Assembly (NCBI RefSeq): GCF_024166365.1
Contig: NC_064822.1
Span: 104,776,823 to 104,840,822, forward strand
Direction: 5' to 3'
DNA: 64,000 nucleotides
From: Elephas maximus indicus
Lineage: Eukaryota > Chordata > Mammalia > Proboscidea > Elephantidae
Part shown: positions 33,300 to 45,548 of the stretch, piece by piece
Numbering within the stretch: position 1 is the stretch's first letter
How the letters are laid out: the number at the start of each line of letters is the position of its first letter
Program-made: the position numbers and the translations under genes
The notes under the pieces: model-generated
The model's input: only the letters and a program-made list of their open reading frames with translations
Databases searched by the model: none
Told to the model about the DNA's origin: nothing

Positions 33300-34250
33300 T
33301 TGTGAAAGTTTTCTTCTGTTTTAATATTCTCAGTGGATTAGAAAGCCAAGTGCTCTGTTGAGAGTGAGGGTAGGAAGAGGTGATGCAAGTTAGTGGAGAG
33401 AGGAGAAGGTGTGAAATTGTCGTTTAGGAGAGTGGGAGAATGGCTACATCAGGGAAATACTTTGTGATTGCTGGGTCACATCAAGGGTCACTTGAGGTTT
33501 GTGGTCATGAATTTAAAGTGAGATCGTCAGTATGTTTTTTTTCCTCCAGCCACATTCAGCTGCAGGGATGTGTGTTTGGAGTGGATTTAACCAGGGAGGG
33601 GTTCTGCTAAGAGAGTAGAATAAACCACGAGAGAGAGAAGGGAATAGAGAGCATATGCAAAGGAGTGATTTTAATAATACACTGTGAAATTTAAACCAGA
33701 TGAGGAAAGGAGGACATGAAGTGGACAAGAGATGGTGAAAAGATGGTAGAATCAGTGAATTGAAGGCCCTGATGGGATCAAAAGAGGTTGGAGTGAGGGA
33801 GTGAGGTATGTAAAAAGAAGAGGTAGAGATTGTGCAGGCATGATCATAGACTGAGTGGGTGCGGGACAAGATTATTGGAAGAGAGAAATTGAGAGAACTG
33901 AGACAGGAATTCAGAGAGCTAGGGTGTTGGAAGGATCATTTATGTGTGTTTTAGAATCACTGGAACTTAAGGCAGAAGTAGTGTAGAGAGTCACAGTGAG
34001 CCAGGTAGTGGGTGATGTAATTTTTACATGATATTCAAAGCAAAGGGTTTTTAGAGCAAAGAGAGGAAGACTAATTTGGAAGCATCGGTGAGGAGCAAGG
34101 AATTCACAACCTTGCTGGAGAGTCCAGCAGTATGAGACAACTTTAATTTACTGCAAGGGCTGTGAGGGGCTATGTCCTCACAGGAGAAAGGTTTCAATTG
34201 GAACAAGAAGGGGAAGGGTGTTGTTACTGGAAGTACCTGAACCCCCTTCT
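33300..34250 (+). repeat. Unidentified ancient repeat, copy 1
   Basis: Purine-rich text that is homologous to parts of 50147-52990: for example AACCAGGGAGGGGTTCTGCT here versus AACCAGGGCTGTTCTTTTGC there, followed in both by GAGAGAGTGTATGCAAGGGA-type sequence. I cannot name the family. The minus-strand frame 33513-33869 is a by-product. Confidence 0.45.
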
Positions 34251-34865
34251 AAATATCTGTCTGTCCATGGCGAGGAGTAAAGGTTTTTTTTTTTTTTTTT
34301 GATGAACCCTGAAGGCTCTCTTTTTGTGACCACATTTAGTAATTTTTGCTTTAAGTCTAATTGTGTCTGATTAATAATAGCTAATGAATAATATTAATAA
34401 GATTTATTAATATTTGTGCAGCATATCTTTTGTCCTTTTAATTTTCAACTTTTCTGGGTCATTTTGCTTTAAGTGTAGCTTGTTAAAATGTGCATAATTG
34501 GATTTTTAAAAAGTCTGATAGTTTGTCTTTTGATAAGTTTAATCTTTTCATTTTTAGTGTGCTTACTGATACATTGGAACTTATTTCTGCCATTTTAATT
34601 TAAACTTTTTTTTTTTTTTAAGCCATGGTTCTTCTTATTTGCTTTCAGTTGAATCTGTAGAGTCCATTTTTCTTCTACTGAGTCCATTTTTCTTTTCCTG
34701 GTTTTCAAGTTGTGTATTCTTTTTCTGTTTTTAGTAGTTAACCATTAAACTATTAACATGCGTATTAACTGAAGTCTAAAGTTAATATCTCTGCCTTCCT
34801 GAACAATACAAGAGCCTTACAATGCTTTAAATAATATTCCTTCTTTCCACCCCAGTCTGTTTTTA
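34251..34865. other. AT-rich non-coding, no feature recognised
   Basis: Contains T-runs at 34287 and 34606. No gene or named repeat. Confidence 0.35.
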
Positions 34866-35250
34866 TTGTATTTTATTTGGTATTTTAGCTCCAGCTTAAG
34901 TCTTGCTTATTGTGTAGTATTTCAAATGTACAGACAAAATAGAGAATATTATAGAAACACCTGTATACCCACCATAGTGCTTTGTCACATTTTAATTATA
35001 CCATATTTGTCTTATATCTTTTTTCTTCTTCTTATATCTTTTATAATGAACTTTTTTTTTGTGGAATTTTTCAACATTCTACACAAGTGGAAAGAATAAT
35101 ACAGTGAACCCCAGTGTACCCTCATCCAGCTTCAGCAATTTTCAACATTTTTCCATTTTTAGTTTTAGCTATCCTTCCCACTCCGTACTTTTGAACAGTG
35201 GGTTTGGGTATTGTCAGCCTGATCAATCCATTTCTAAAAGTTCTCCGTCA
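34866..35250. repeat. Old LINE-like fragment
   Basis: CACCTGTATACCCACCATAG and GTGTACCCTCATCCAGCTTC resemble the 3' region of ancient L1 families. A related phrase is present near 50720 (GTGTACTTATCACCCAGCTT). Confidence 0.45.
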
Positions 35251-35324
35251 ACCTTTCATCTAATGGTTTTAGCAGCCATTGGTGATTGTTGCCTAGATCT
35301 GGTCTTTCACTGTTATTGCTGCTG

Positions 35325-35535
35325 TTGTTTTTGTTGGGTGCCATCCAGTCCATTCTGACTCATTGCAAGTCCATGTGACAGAGTAGACCTGCCCCATAAG
35401 GTTTTCCAGGCTGTAATCTTTATGGGAGCTGTTGCCAGATCTTTCTCCTTTGGAGCCACTAAATGGGTTTGAACTGCCAGTCTTTTGATTAGCAGCTGAG
35501 CACTTAACTGTCAAAGCTACCAGGGCTCCTCTTCT
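35325..35535 (-). repeat. AfroSINE, reversed
   Basis: GGTGCCATCCAGTCCATTCT, CAGGCTGTAATCTTTATGGG and CTACCAGGGCTCC. Here the SINE start corresponds to a GTTGTTTTTGTTGG tail. Confidence 0.88.
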
Positions 35536-35937
35536 TTCATTAAGATTGGCCAAATGATGATTTTCGATTTCTGTTATTATTCTGTATTTATGAGCTGGAA
35601 CTTTTCTGTAAAGATGAATTTTCCTTTACTAACCCTTTGATTACTCTGAAAAGTGGTTTGTATAGGAGAGGTAGAATAAATGCTTGATTCTTTTGGTTTA
35701 TCAATATTTAGAAAAATAAAATGAGTTAGGGCCTTAACAACTTCCAAAAGTGACCAATGAGTTTTTTTTTTTTTTTGGTTTGTTTGGGGGAGCATTATTA
35801 TAAAATTAATGGATTGTTATGTATTTAATATGTTTCAGACATGGTAGTCATAATTATTGTTGATGTTCATATTGTCCCATCTTAGGCGTGTGAGAACGCA
35901 TTTAAATTGGCTCCTGTGTCGTTTTGATTTGATTGAA
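35536..35937. other. Non-coding, no feature recognised
   Basis: T17 run at 35762. No supported gene. Confidence 0.35.
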
Positions 35938-36158
35938 GTAGTTTTTGATAAAGGAGCCTGATGGTGTAGTGGTTAAGCACATAGATGCTAACCGAAAGGT
36001 CGGCAGCTCAGACTCATCAACTGCTCCGTAGGAGAAAGAGGTGCTAGTCTGCTTCTGTAAAGATTACAGCCTTAGAAACCCTGTGGGGCAGTTCTTCTCT
36101 GTCCTATAGGGTTGCCATGAGTTGGAATCGACACGACGGCAAGGGGTAGTCTTTGATA
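35938..36158 (+). repeat. AfroSINE with 13-bp duplication
   Basis: Body 35951-36145. GTAGTTTTTGATA at 35938-35950 and GTAGTCTTTGATA at 36146-36158 flank it. The full-length long subtype with the GTAAAGATTACAGCCTTAGA block. Confidence 0.93.
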
Positions 36159-36664
36159 GCTTTTGTCTTAAAATCATCGAGTGCTGCTAACAGAAATACT
36201 ACGAGTGGATGGCTTTAACAAAGGGAAATCTATTTCTTCGCAATAAAATAGGCTGAAAGTCCAAATTCAGGGCGTTAGTTCCAGGGGAAGGCTTTTCTCT
36301 CTCTCAGCCTTCTCATCAATCTTCCCCTGGACTAGGAGCTTCTCTGCACAGGGACCCCAGGTCCCAAGGACACCCTCTGCTCCTGGCACTGCTTTCTTGG
36401 TGCTATGAGGTCCTGCCCCCTGCTGCTTCCCTTTCCCTTTTATCTCTTGAGAGATAAAAGGTGGTGCAGGCCACACTGATGGAAATTCCCTTTACCTTGG
36501 ATCAGGGATGTAACCTGGGTAAAGGTGTTACAGCCCCACCCTAATCCTCTTTAGCATAAAATTACAATTACAAAATGGAGGACAACCACACAGCAGTGAG
36601 AATCATGGCCTAACCAAGTTGACACATATTTTTTGGGGGACGTAATTCAATCCATGACAGCTTT
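36159..36664 (-). mobile_element. Solo MaLR-like LTR with 5-bp duplication
   Basis: LTR 36164-36659, perfect GCTTT at 36159-36163 and 36660-36664, ends TGTCATGG...AAGACA on the minus strand. CGTAATTCAATCCATGACA reversed is the classic start of MLT1/MST-like LTRs (TGTCATGGATTGAAT...). Homologous to 46911-47418 and 49629-50144. No internal region, so recombination has left one LTR. Confidence 0.85.
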
Positions 36665-37182
36665 GTTACTTTTTTGGCATGAGAAAATACCCCAGGCTTG
36701 TGTTGTTTGTTTCCTTTCACAAACCTGGAATCAGGCATCTCTCTAAGGAGCCCTGGTTTCCTTTGTTGGGAAATAGTATTTAGAGACCACAATTTAGGCA
36801 TCAGATTTTTTTAAAAGAAAACATTGCAACTATGTTCCCCTTTCTTCTTCCCTGGAGGTAGTCACTGCAACATATTCAGTGTCTATTAATCCTTGCATGC
36901 TTTTAAAATTTTTACTCTCAGTATATGTATGCACAAAGCATATAGAACAATATTTCATTGATTGATAGAAGCACCCTGCCCTCCATTTTAACATGTCTGA
37001 ATTTGGGATGAGCCTTACAATTGATTATAGTTTAATTGGCAGAGTTTTTTCTTAGTGGTTCCTAAATAATGCTGCATCTTATTTCTCATTTCTTAGTTTA
37101 GAAGGAAGACAGTAGTTTAATTTTTCAGCTATAGAGCTTCATCCATGTTATAGCATGTATGCATAGTTTATTCTTTTCTTTT

Positions 37183-37388
37183 TTTTATTGTTGCTGTGTG
37201 CTGTCGAGTCAATTCTGACTCATGGTGACCCTGTATGACAGAGTACAACTGCCCCATAGGGTTTCCTAGGCTATAATCTTGATGGAAGCAGACTGCCACA
37301 TCTTTCTCTTGTGGAGTACCTGTTGGGTTTGAACTACTGGCCTTTTGGTTAGCAGCTGAGTGCTTAACTGTTGCACCACTAGAGCTCC
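37183..37388 (-). repeat. AfroSINE in old L1
   Basis: GCTGTCGAGTCAATTCTGAC, TTTCCTAGGCTATAATCTTG and GCACCACTAGAGCTCC; reversed. Confidence 0.9.
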
Positions 37389-38558
37389 TTTTTATTGCTG
37401 AGTAGTATTCCATTGTATGGATTTATCACACTTTGTTTATCCATTTGACTGCTGTTTTTGGCCACTACAAAGAAAAAGGCTAATGAAAATTTGAGTGCAT
37501 GTCTTTGTATGGATATATATTTCATTTTCTTTTGGGTAAATACCTAAGAGGAGAATGACTGCATCATATGGTAAATGTATATTTAACTTTTTAAGAAATA
37601 GCCAAGCTTTTCCAAAGCGATTGTACCATTTTTACATATATATGAGTGTTGCAGTTACTTTAGATCCTCTGCCAGTACTTGATGTAGTCAGCCTAGTTTT
37701 TAATATTTTAGCCAGTTTCATAGACGGATAGTGGTAACTCAATGTGGTTTCAATTTGTGTTTCCCCAGTGACTAAGGAAGTTGAGCCTTTTTTCCTGTGC
37801 TGCTTTGGTGAAATGTCTGTTCAAATCATTTCTCCTTTTTTTTTTTTATTTTATTGGATTGCTTGCTTATTTTAAGTTTTGATAAAAAAAAGAAATAGTT
37901 CTTTTTAAATTCTAGGTATAAGTCCTTCATAAGATATTAATTTGATTGATTTGCAAATATTTTCTCTCAATCTGTGGGATTGTCTTTTCTCTTAGTCTTT
38001 CAAAGAACAGAAGTTTTGTGCCTTTGGTGTTATATCTAAGAAACCTGCCTAACTGAGGATCATGGTTTTTACCTTTGTTTTCTTGTGGAAGATTTATATT
38101 TTTAGGTTTTATGGTTGGATCTGTGATTCATTTTGAGTTAATTTTTACATATTGTGTTGAACTATGAATCAAAGCTCTTTTTTTTTTTTTTTTTTGCATA
38201 CAGGTGTCCAGTTGTTCAGTATCATTAGTTGAAATACTAAATTGCCTTTCATCTGTGTTGAAAATCAGTTACCCATATATGTGTGGGCCTGTTTCTGGAC
38301 CCTCTATTCTGTTCCATAGATCTTTGTACTGTTACTTTGGCTTTATAATACTTTTCGAAATCAGTTAGTCTTAGCCCTCCAACCTCTTTCTTAAAGTTGT
38401 TTTGGCCATTCTAGGACCTTTGCATTTCCGTATGGCCTTTAGAACGAGTTTTTCCGTTTCTACAAAAACGTCTGCTGGGATTTTTATTGAGATTGCATTA
38501 AATCTACTAAATCAATTTGGGGAGAATTGACATCCTAACAATATTGAGTCTTCCAACC

Positions 38559-38775
38559 CGTGAACCCAGTTGTTGGGTGTCGTCGAGTCAACTTTTGACT
38601 CATAGTGACCCCACGTGACAGAGTAGAACTGCCTTGTAGGATTTCCTAGGCTGCAGTCTTTATGGAGCAGATTGCCAGGTCTTTCTCCATGGACCCACTA
38701 GGTGGGTTCGAACTTCCACCCTTTTGGTTAAGAGCTTAGCGTTTAACAGTTGCGCCACCAGGGAGCGTGAACACA
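38559..38775 (-). repeat. AfroSINE in old L1, 11-bp duplication
   Basis: Body about 38570-38764. CGTGAACCCAG and CGTGAACACAG flank it. Contains GTCGTCGAGTCAACTTTTGA and GCGCCACCAGGGAG. Confidence 0.92.
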
Positions 38776-39214
38776 GTATATCTCTATTTAGGTTTTTAAT
38801 TTCACTTAGCGATATGGTGTAGTTTTCAGTGTACAGATTTTTCACATCTTTTGTCAGAGTTATCCTTAAGTATTTCATATTTTTTGATGCTTTTGTACAT
38901 GGTATTGTGTTTTTAATTTCAATTTGATTTTTTGTTGCTAGTATATAGAAATACAGTTGATTTTTGTATGTTGATTTATATCCTGCAACCTTGCTAAACT
39001 CACTTGGTAGATGTCGTTAGATTTTCCACACAGATGATCATGTCATCTGTGAATAAAGACCGTTTTACTTCTTTCTTTTCAATATGGATGCCTTTTTCTT
39101 TTTCTTGCCTGATTGTACTGACTGGAACTTCCAATACGATGCTGAGAAGAAGTAATGAGGGCAGATACCTTGTTTTTAAACCTTCTTTAAAAATGTCTCT
39201 TTTCTAAGAACAAA

Positions 39215-40375
39215 GTGGGAGGCCTAACTCTACCTGATTTGAGAACCTGTTATACTGCCACAGTAGTCAAAACAGCCTGGTACTGGTACAACAACAGACA
39301 CATAGACCAATGGAATAGAATTGAGAACCCAGACATAAATCCATCCACATATGAGCAGCAGATATTTGACAAAAGCCCAAAGTCTGTTACATGGGGAAAT
39401 GACAGTCTTTTTAACAAATGGTGCTGTCATAACTGGATATTCATCTGTAAAAAAATAAAACAAGACCCGTACCTCACACTATGCACAAAAACTAATTCAA
39501 AATGGATCAGAGACCTAAGTATAAAATCTAAAATGATAAAGATCATAGAAGAAAAAATGGGGACAATGCTAGGAGCCCTAATACATGGCATAAACGGTAT
39601 ATAAAACAATACTAACAGTGCAGAAGAGAAACTAGATAACTGGGAGCTCCTAAAAATCAAACACCTATGCTCTTCAAAGACTTTACCAAAAGAGTAAAAA
39701 GATAACCTGCAGACTGAGAAGAAGTTTTCAGCTATGACATTTCTGATCAGCTGCTGGTGTCTAAAATCTATATGATACTGCAAAAACTAAAAAACAAAAA
39801 GACAAATAACCCAATTAAAAAATGGGCAAAGGATACAAACAGACACTTCACTAAAGAAGATATTCAGGTAGCTAAGAGATACGTGAGGAAACGCTCACGA
39901 TCATTAGTCATTAGAGAAATGCAGATCAAATCTACAATGAGATTCCATCTCACTCTAGCAAGGCTGGCATTAATCCAAAAAACAAAAGAATAAATGTCGG
40001 AGAGGTTGTGGAGAGTCTGGAACATTTATACACTGCTGGTAGGAATGTAAAATGGTACAACCACTTTAGAAATTGATTTGTGCTTTCTTAAAAAGCTAGA
40101 AATAGAACTCCCATACGCTCTAGCAATTTCATTCCTTGGAATATATCCTAGAGAAATAAGAACCTTCACACAAACAGATATATGCACACCCATGTTCATT
40201 GTAGCACTGTTTACAATAGCAAAAAAATGGAAGCAACCAAGGTGCCAATCAGCAGATGAATGGATAAATAAGTTATGGTATATTGACACAATAGAGTACT
40301 ATGCATCGATAAAGAGCGATGATGAATCCGTGAAACATTTCATACTTGGAGAAGTCTGGAAGGCATTATGCTGAG
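39215..40375 (+). pseudogene. L1 ORF2 C-terminal remnant
   Basis: Open pieces include [60 protein letters not shown] and EYYASIKSDDESVKHFI, corresponding to the region after the RT domain through the C-terminus. Frames change at about 39603, 39700 and 39990. The cysteine-rich segment near 40000 (consensus WRGCGE...) is damaged by a stop. Confidence 0.9.
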
Positions 40376-41320
40376 TGAAATTAGTCAGTTGCAAAAGGAC
40401 AAATACTGTGTGAGACCATTATTGTAAGAACTCAAGAAATAGTTTAAACATAGAAGAAAATATTCTTTGATGGTTACGCGATGGGGGAGGGAGGGAGAGG
40501 GGTATTCACTAATTAGATAGTAGATGAGAACTATTTTAGGTGAAGGGAAAGACAACAGACAGTACAGGAGAGGTCAGCACAACCGGAATAAACCAAAAGC
40601 AAAGAAGTTTCCTGAATAAACCAAATGCTTCGAAGAATAGCGTAGCAGGGGCAGGGGTTTGGGGACCATGGTTTCAGGGGATATCTAAGTCAATTGGCAT
40701 AATAAATCTATTAAGAAAACATTCTGCATCCCACTTTGGTGAGTGGCATCTGGGGTCTTAAATGCTAGTAAGTAGCCATCTAAGATGCATCAGTTGGTCT
40801 CAACCCACCTGGAGCAAAGGAGAATAAAGAACACCAAAGATAGAAGGTAATTATGAGCCCAAGAGACAGAAAGGGCAACATAAATCAGAGATTACGTCAT
40901 CCTGAGACCAGAAGAACTAGATGGTGCCCGGCTACAACCGATGACTGCCCTGACAGGGAACACAACAGAGAACCTCTGAGGGAGCAGGAGAGCAGTGGGA
41001 TGCAGACCTCAAGTTCTCATAAAAAGACCAGACTTAATGGTCTGACTGAGACTAGAAGGACCCCAGAGGTCATGGTCCCCAGACCTTCTGTTAGCCCAAG
41101 ACTGGAACCATTCCCAAAACCAATTCTTCAGACAGGGATTGGACTGAACTATAAAATAGAAAATGATACTGGTGAAGAGTGAGCTTCTTGGCTCAAGTGG
41201 ACACATGAGACTCCTGCCTGGAGGGGAGATGAGAAAGCAGAGGGTTACAGAAGCTGGCTGAATGGACATGGGAATACAGGGTAGAGAGGAGTGTGCTGTC
41301 CATTAGGGGGAGAGCAACCA

Positions 41321-41511
41321 GGAGTATATAAAAAGCAAAAAACCAAACCCATTGCCGTTGAGTCAATTCCGGCTCCTAGCGACCCTATAGGACAGAGTAG
41401 AACTGCCCCATAGAGTTTCCAAGGAGTGCCTGGTGGATTAGAACTGCCAGCGTTTTGATTAGCAGCCGTAGGTCTTAACCACTACGTCACCAGGGTTTCT
41501 AGGAGGATATA
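41321..41511 (-). repeat. AfroSINE in the L1 3' UTR hotspot site
   Basis: Body 41331-41501, antisense to its L1. GGAGTATATA at 41321-41330 and GGAGGATATA at 41502-41511 flank it. Same place, same duplication and same relative orientation as 20213 and 43884. Confidence 0.95.
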
Positions 41512-41610
41512 GCAAGGTGTATATAAATTTTTGTATGAGAGACTGACTTAATTTGTAGGCTTTGACTTAAAGCACAATTAAAAAAAAGAAAGAAAAAAAT
41601 GTCTCTTTTC

Positions 41611-42104
41611 CAATTGTTGTATTACTTTTTGTCTTGGGGCACAGAGGCCCTCATTGCTGCATCAGCTGATTCTTCCTGCCTGTGTGTGTTTTTCTTTAAA
41701 CCCTGAGCTTAAGTCCTGTGTGTCTCAGGTTGGGGAAGGATCTCTACTGCGTAGTTTTTCATTTGCTTCTGCTGGGGCCCTATTTCATCCTTTAGTTCTG
41801 TACATTATTTATGATAAAGCGTCAGCTGAGGGTTCTTGCACCACATGTTTAGTAAATTTAGAGTCCACATCTGTGAATGGTGCAGGTCTGGGGTTTCTTC
41901 CAGGTGACTTTTTCCATCTCTAGACCCAAGTGCTGCTTCTCATAGCTGGTGAGCTGGATATTTCTAAATCGATGGCGTAGTCCTTTGTGTTTCATGAATT
42001 TATGCAGGTAGCTCAGTTCCAACTTGTGTGCTGGGCACGGGGATTATGGCCTACACTCTTCCAGTATTAAGGCATCTGTATGTATGTCAGGATAAGATAT
42101 TCCT
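41611..42104. other. Non-coding, resumed flank of the young L1
   Basis: The old L1 flank continues briefly (CAATTGTTGTATTACTTTTT). An open frame at 41654-41923 has no recognisable product. Confidence 0.35.
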
Positions 42105-42656
42105 ATATATCATTTTGGCTTCAGCTCTGGATTATTGTGATAGTCTCTTAAAATGGGTTCCCCAGATTCTATTCTTGTATGCTTAGTCACCCATTCTCAA
42201 TACAGAGTGATCATGTATTTGATTTAGATGTTAGTCCCTGCCTATGTTGTCAGCTTCATTTGGCACCATTCCCTGCTCTGTAGTTACTCTGACCTTCTTT
42301 TATTTTCCCTAATGTCTTGTGCCATCTCTCACATCAGGGCCTCTATATTTTCTATACCCTTTGTCTGGAATGGTCTTCACCACTACCAACCCCTTCCTTT
42401 GTCATCGCCTGCTCACCTTTGGGACCTTGTGTCAGTTATCATTTCCTGAGAGAAGTGTTTTTTGACCCTCAAATTGATTTGGGTTTTCCTGTCTTTGTAT
42501 CTTATAGCATCCTGAACTTGATTTTCATGGCACTTACCACATTTTATCACTAGCGAGTAAACTCAGTGAGGGTAGGAACTTTGTCTTGTTCAACACTGTA
42601 TTTCTGGCACTGAGAAGAGTGCTTGTACAAGTAGACATTTAAAAAATATTTGTTGA
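42105..42656 (+). repeat. L2 LINE 3' end, left part
   Basis: CTCTGGATTATTGTGATAG, TCTGGAATGGTCTTCACCAC, CGAGTAAACTCAGTGAGGG and TAGACATTTAAAAAATATTT are typical L2 3' text in order. It is cut by a young L1 and resumes at 44171. Confidence 0.75.
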
Positions 42657-44178
42657 CAGCAGTCACACTCTTGGAATATATCCTAGAGAAATAAGAGCCT
42701 TTACACGAGCAGATATATGCACACCCATGTTCGTTGCAGCACTATTTACAATAGCAAAAAGATGGAAGCAACTAAGGTGCCCATCAACGGATGAATGGAT
42801 AAATAAATTACGGTATATTTACACAATGATATATGACGCATCAATAAAGAACAATGATGAATCCATGAAACATTTCATAACATGGAGGAATCTGGAAGGC
42901 ATTATGCTGAGTGAAATTAGTCAGTTGCAAAAGGACAAATACTGTGTGATACCCCTATTATAAGAACTCAAGAAATAGTTTAAACATAGAAGAAAATATT
43001 CTTTGATGGTTACGAGAGAGTGGGGAGGGAGGGAGGTAGAGGGGTTTTTACTAATTAGTAGATAGGAACTATTTTGGGTAAAGGAAAGACAACACATAAT
43101 ACAGGAGTGGTCAGCACAACTAGACTAAACCAAAAGCAAGGAAGTTTCCTGAATAAACTGAACTCTTTGAAGGCCAGCGTAGCAGGGGCGGGGTTTGGAG
43201 ACCATGGTTTCAGGGGACATCCAGGTCAATTGGCATAATAAAATCTATTAAGAAAACATTCTGCATCTCACTTTGGAGGGTGGTGTCTGGGGTCTTAAAT
43301 GCTACCAAGTGGACATCTAAGATGCATCAATTGGCCTCAACCGACCTGGAGCAAAGGAGGATGAAGAACACCAAAGACAACAGGTAATTATGAGCCCAAG
43401 AGACAGAAAGGGCCACATAAACCAGAGACTACATCAGCCTGAGACGAGGAGAACTAGATGGTGCCAGGCTACAACTGATGCCTGTCCTGACGGGGAACAC
43501 AACAGAGAACCCCTGAAGGAGCAGGAGAGCAGTGGGATGCAGACCTCAAGTTCTCGTGTAAAGACCAGACTTAATGGCCTGACTGAGACTAGAAGGACCC
43601 CGGAGGTCATCATCCCCAGACCTTCTGTTAGCCCAAGACAGGAACCATTCCCAGAGCGAATTCTTCAGACAGGGATTGGACTGGACTATGGGATAGAAAA
43701 TGATAGTGATGAAGAGTGAGCTTCTTGGCTCAAGTAGACTCATGAGACTATGCTGGCATCTCCTGCCTGGAGGGGAGATGAGAGGGCAGAGGGGGTCAGA
43801 AGTTGGCCGAATGGACACAAAAATGGAGAGTGGAGGGAAGGAGTGTGCTGTCTCATTAGGGTGAGAGCAACTAGGAGTATATAAAACCAAAAAAAACCAA
43901 ACCCAGTGCCGTCGAGTTGATTCCGACTCATAGCGACCCTATAGGACAGGGCAGAACTGCCCCATAGAGGGTCCAAGGAGCGCCTGGCGGATTCGAACTG
44001 CTGACCCCTTTGGTTAGCAGCCGTAGCACTTAACTGCTACATCACCAGGGTTTCCATGGAGTATATAGCAAGGTGTATGTAAATTTTTGTGTGAGAGACT
44101 GACTGGATTTGTAAACTTTCACTTAAAGCACAATAAATATTTTTAAAAAATGTCGAATACAAAAAAAAAATTTGTTGA
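42649..44178 (+). mobile_element. Young L1 inserted in L2
   Basis: Insert 42657-44170, TTTGTTGA flanking at 42649-42656 and 44171-44178. Contains the C-terminal ORF2 end (42670-42960: [20 protein letters not shown]), 3' UTR, AfroSINE at 43884-44057 and AATAAATATTTTT then a short A-tail. Confidence 0.94.
43874..44067 (-). repeat. AfroSINE in the L1 3' UTR hotspot site
   Basis: Body 43884-44057, antisense to its L1, with perfect GGAGTATATA at 43874-43883 and 44058-44067. Tail AAACCAAAAAAAACCAAACC explains the relic at 7927. Confidence 0.96.
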
Positions 44179-44310
44179 GTGGATGAAATATTTATTTGAG
44201 TAATTTCCTCCATAAGACTGTCTGCTCACTAGGGTATTCCCGAGTGCCTAATACAGAATCTAGCATATTATAGTACTCAATAAGCGTTTGATAATTGATT
44301 GAATGAACTA
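44171..44310 (+). repeat. L2 LINE 3' end, right part
   Basis: TTTGTTGAGTGGATGAAATA then GTCTGCTCACTAGGGTATTC and ACTCAATAAGCGTTTGATAA, a second L2/MIR-like terminus directly following the interrupted one. Confidence 0.6.
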
Positions 44311-44700
44311 ATGGGACAGGTACTTTTAGATGAGGATGGAGGCCAGACTAGGGGCCCGTTCATAAGGAATTTTGTTTGTAGTGCTGAGCTTTAGACGTCG
44401 GAAGTTGGAAGCAGGAGAGTTGACATGATCAGAATGGAGAATCATATCAGTAGTGACGTGAAGGATGGTTGGAATATTACAGGGCTATTCCAGGGGAGCG
44501 ATGATGAAATCCAGATATGAAGTGGTTTGAAAAGGGGATGAATTCAAGAGCATTTAGAAGTAGGTTAGATGAGACTGGGTGAAGATAGGGAATAAGGGGG
44601 AAGATCTAGCGTTTTTTGGTTGGGAGACTGAGCAGTGCCACCTACCTAGGATAGAAAGAACAACAGATTTGGGAATGGATGAATTTAATTTGTACATACT
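44311..44700. repeat. Unidentified ancient repeat, left part
   Basis: GATGAGACTGGGTGAAGATA-type purine-rich text. It seems to continue at about 46340 (GAGATGTCCATTGGCAATAT) after an L1 and an LTR-like insertion. Confidence 0.4.
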
Positions 44701-44701
44701 A

Positions 44702-45475
44702 ATTTTTTTTTTTTTTAATTTTTATTGTGCTTTAAGTGAAAGTTTACAAACCAAGTCAGTCTCATAAAAAAACTTATATACACCTTGTTATATAGTCCTA
44801 GTTATTCTCCCTCTAATGAAACAGTACACTCCTTCCCTCCACTCTGTATTTTCATGTCCATTTGGCCAGCTTCTGACCCCCTCTGCCCTCTCATCTCCTC
44901 TCCAGACAGGAGCTGACCACATAGTCTCATGTGTCTACTTGATCCAAAAAGCTCACTCTTCACCAGTATCATTTTCTATCCCATAGTCCAATCCCTGTCT
45001 GAAGAGTTCGCTCTGGGAATGGTTCCTGTCTTGGGCTAACAGAAGATCTGGGGACCGTGACCTCCAGGGTCCTTCTAATCTCAGTCTGACCATTAAGTCT
45101 GGTCTTTTTATGAGAACTTGAGGTCTGCATCCCACTGCTCTCCTGCTTCCTCAGGGGTTCTCTGTTGTGTTCCCTGTCAGGGCAGTCATCAGTTGTAGCC
45201 GGGCACCATCTAGTTCTCTTTGTCTCAGGCTGATGTAGTCTCTGGTTTATGTTGCCCTTTCTGTCTCTTGGGCTCATAATTACCTGTTGTCTTTGGTGTT
45301 CTTCATCCTCCTTTGCTCCAGGTGGGTTGAGACCAATTGATGCAGCGTAGATGGCTGCTTGGTAGCATTTAAGACCCCAGACACCACCCTGCAAAGTGAG
45401 ATGCAGAATGTTTTCTTAATAGATTTTGTTATGCCAGTTGACTTAGATGTCCCCTGAAACCATGGTAATTTTTTT
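44702..45475 (-). mobile_element. Young L1 3' end
   Basis: Reversed 3' UTR from the T-run at 44702 to about 45465 (CCCCTGAAACCATGGTAATT). No SINE occupies the hotspot here: GTTATATAGTCCTAGTTATT is uninterrupted, giving an empty-site comparison. Confidence 0.93.
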
Positions 45476-45548
45476 AACATGGGGAATTTGTATAGTTTTA
45501 TTGATTATTGGCGGATTTAGCTGGATTATGGATATTCATTTTTTCCCC

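Larger units (their letters stand above)
36835..39188 (-). mobile_element. Old L1 (3' UTR and ORF2 C-terminal half)
   Basis: Reversed ORF2 landmarks in order: CATTGTATGGATTTATCACA, AGTTGAGCCTTTTTTCCTGT, CTGTTCCATAGATCTTTGTA, CCTTGCTAAACTCACTTGGT, GATCATGTCATCTGTGAATA (the RT active-site region). Two AfroSINEs (37183, 38570) interrupt it and a young L1 cuts it at 39205. Confidence 0.85.
39189..41610 (+). mobile_element. Young L1, 5'-truncated in ORF2, 16-bp duplication
   Basis: Insert 39205-41594. AAAAATGTCTCTTTTC stands at 39189-39204 and 41595-41610. It carries the last third of ORF2, the 3' UTR, an AfroSINE at 41331-41501, and a poly(A)-like end. The ORF2 remnant is broken by several frameshifts. 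Confidence 0.96.

Noticed and set aside
33513..33869. 118-residue minus-strand frame
   Set aside because: Lies in a purine-rich ancient repeat. Composition-driven, with no family resemblance.
43390..43719. Recurrent 109-117-residue frame starting MSPRDRKGHINQRL (also at 7409, 40853, 44969)
   Set aside because: It appears in many L1 3' UTRs as a chance open frame. It is not shared with a known L1 protein and is broken in most copies.
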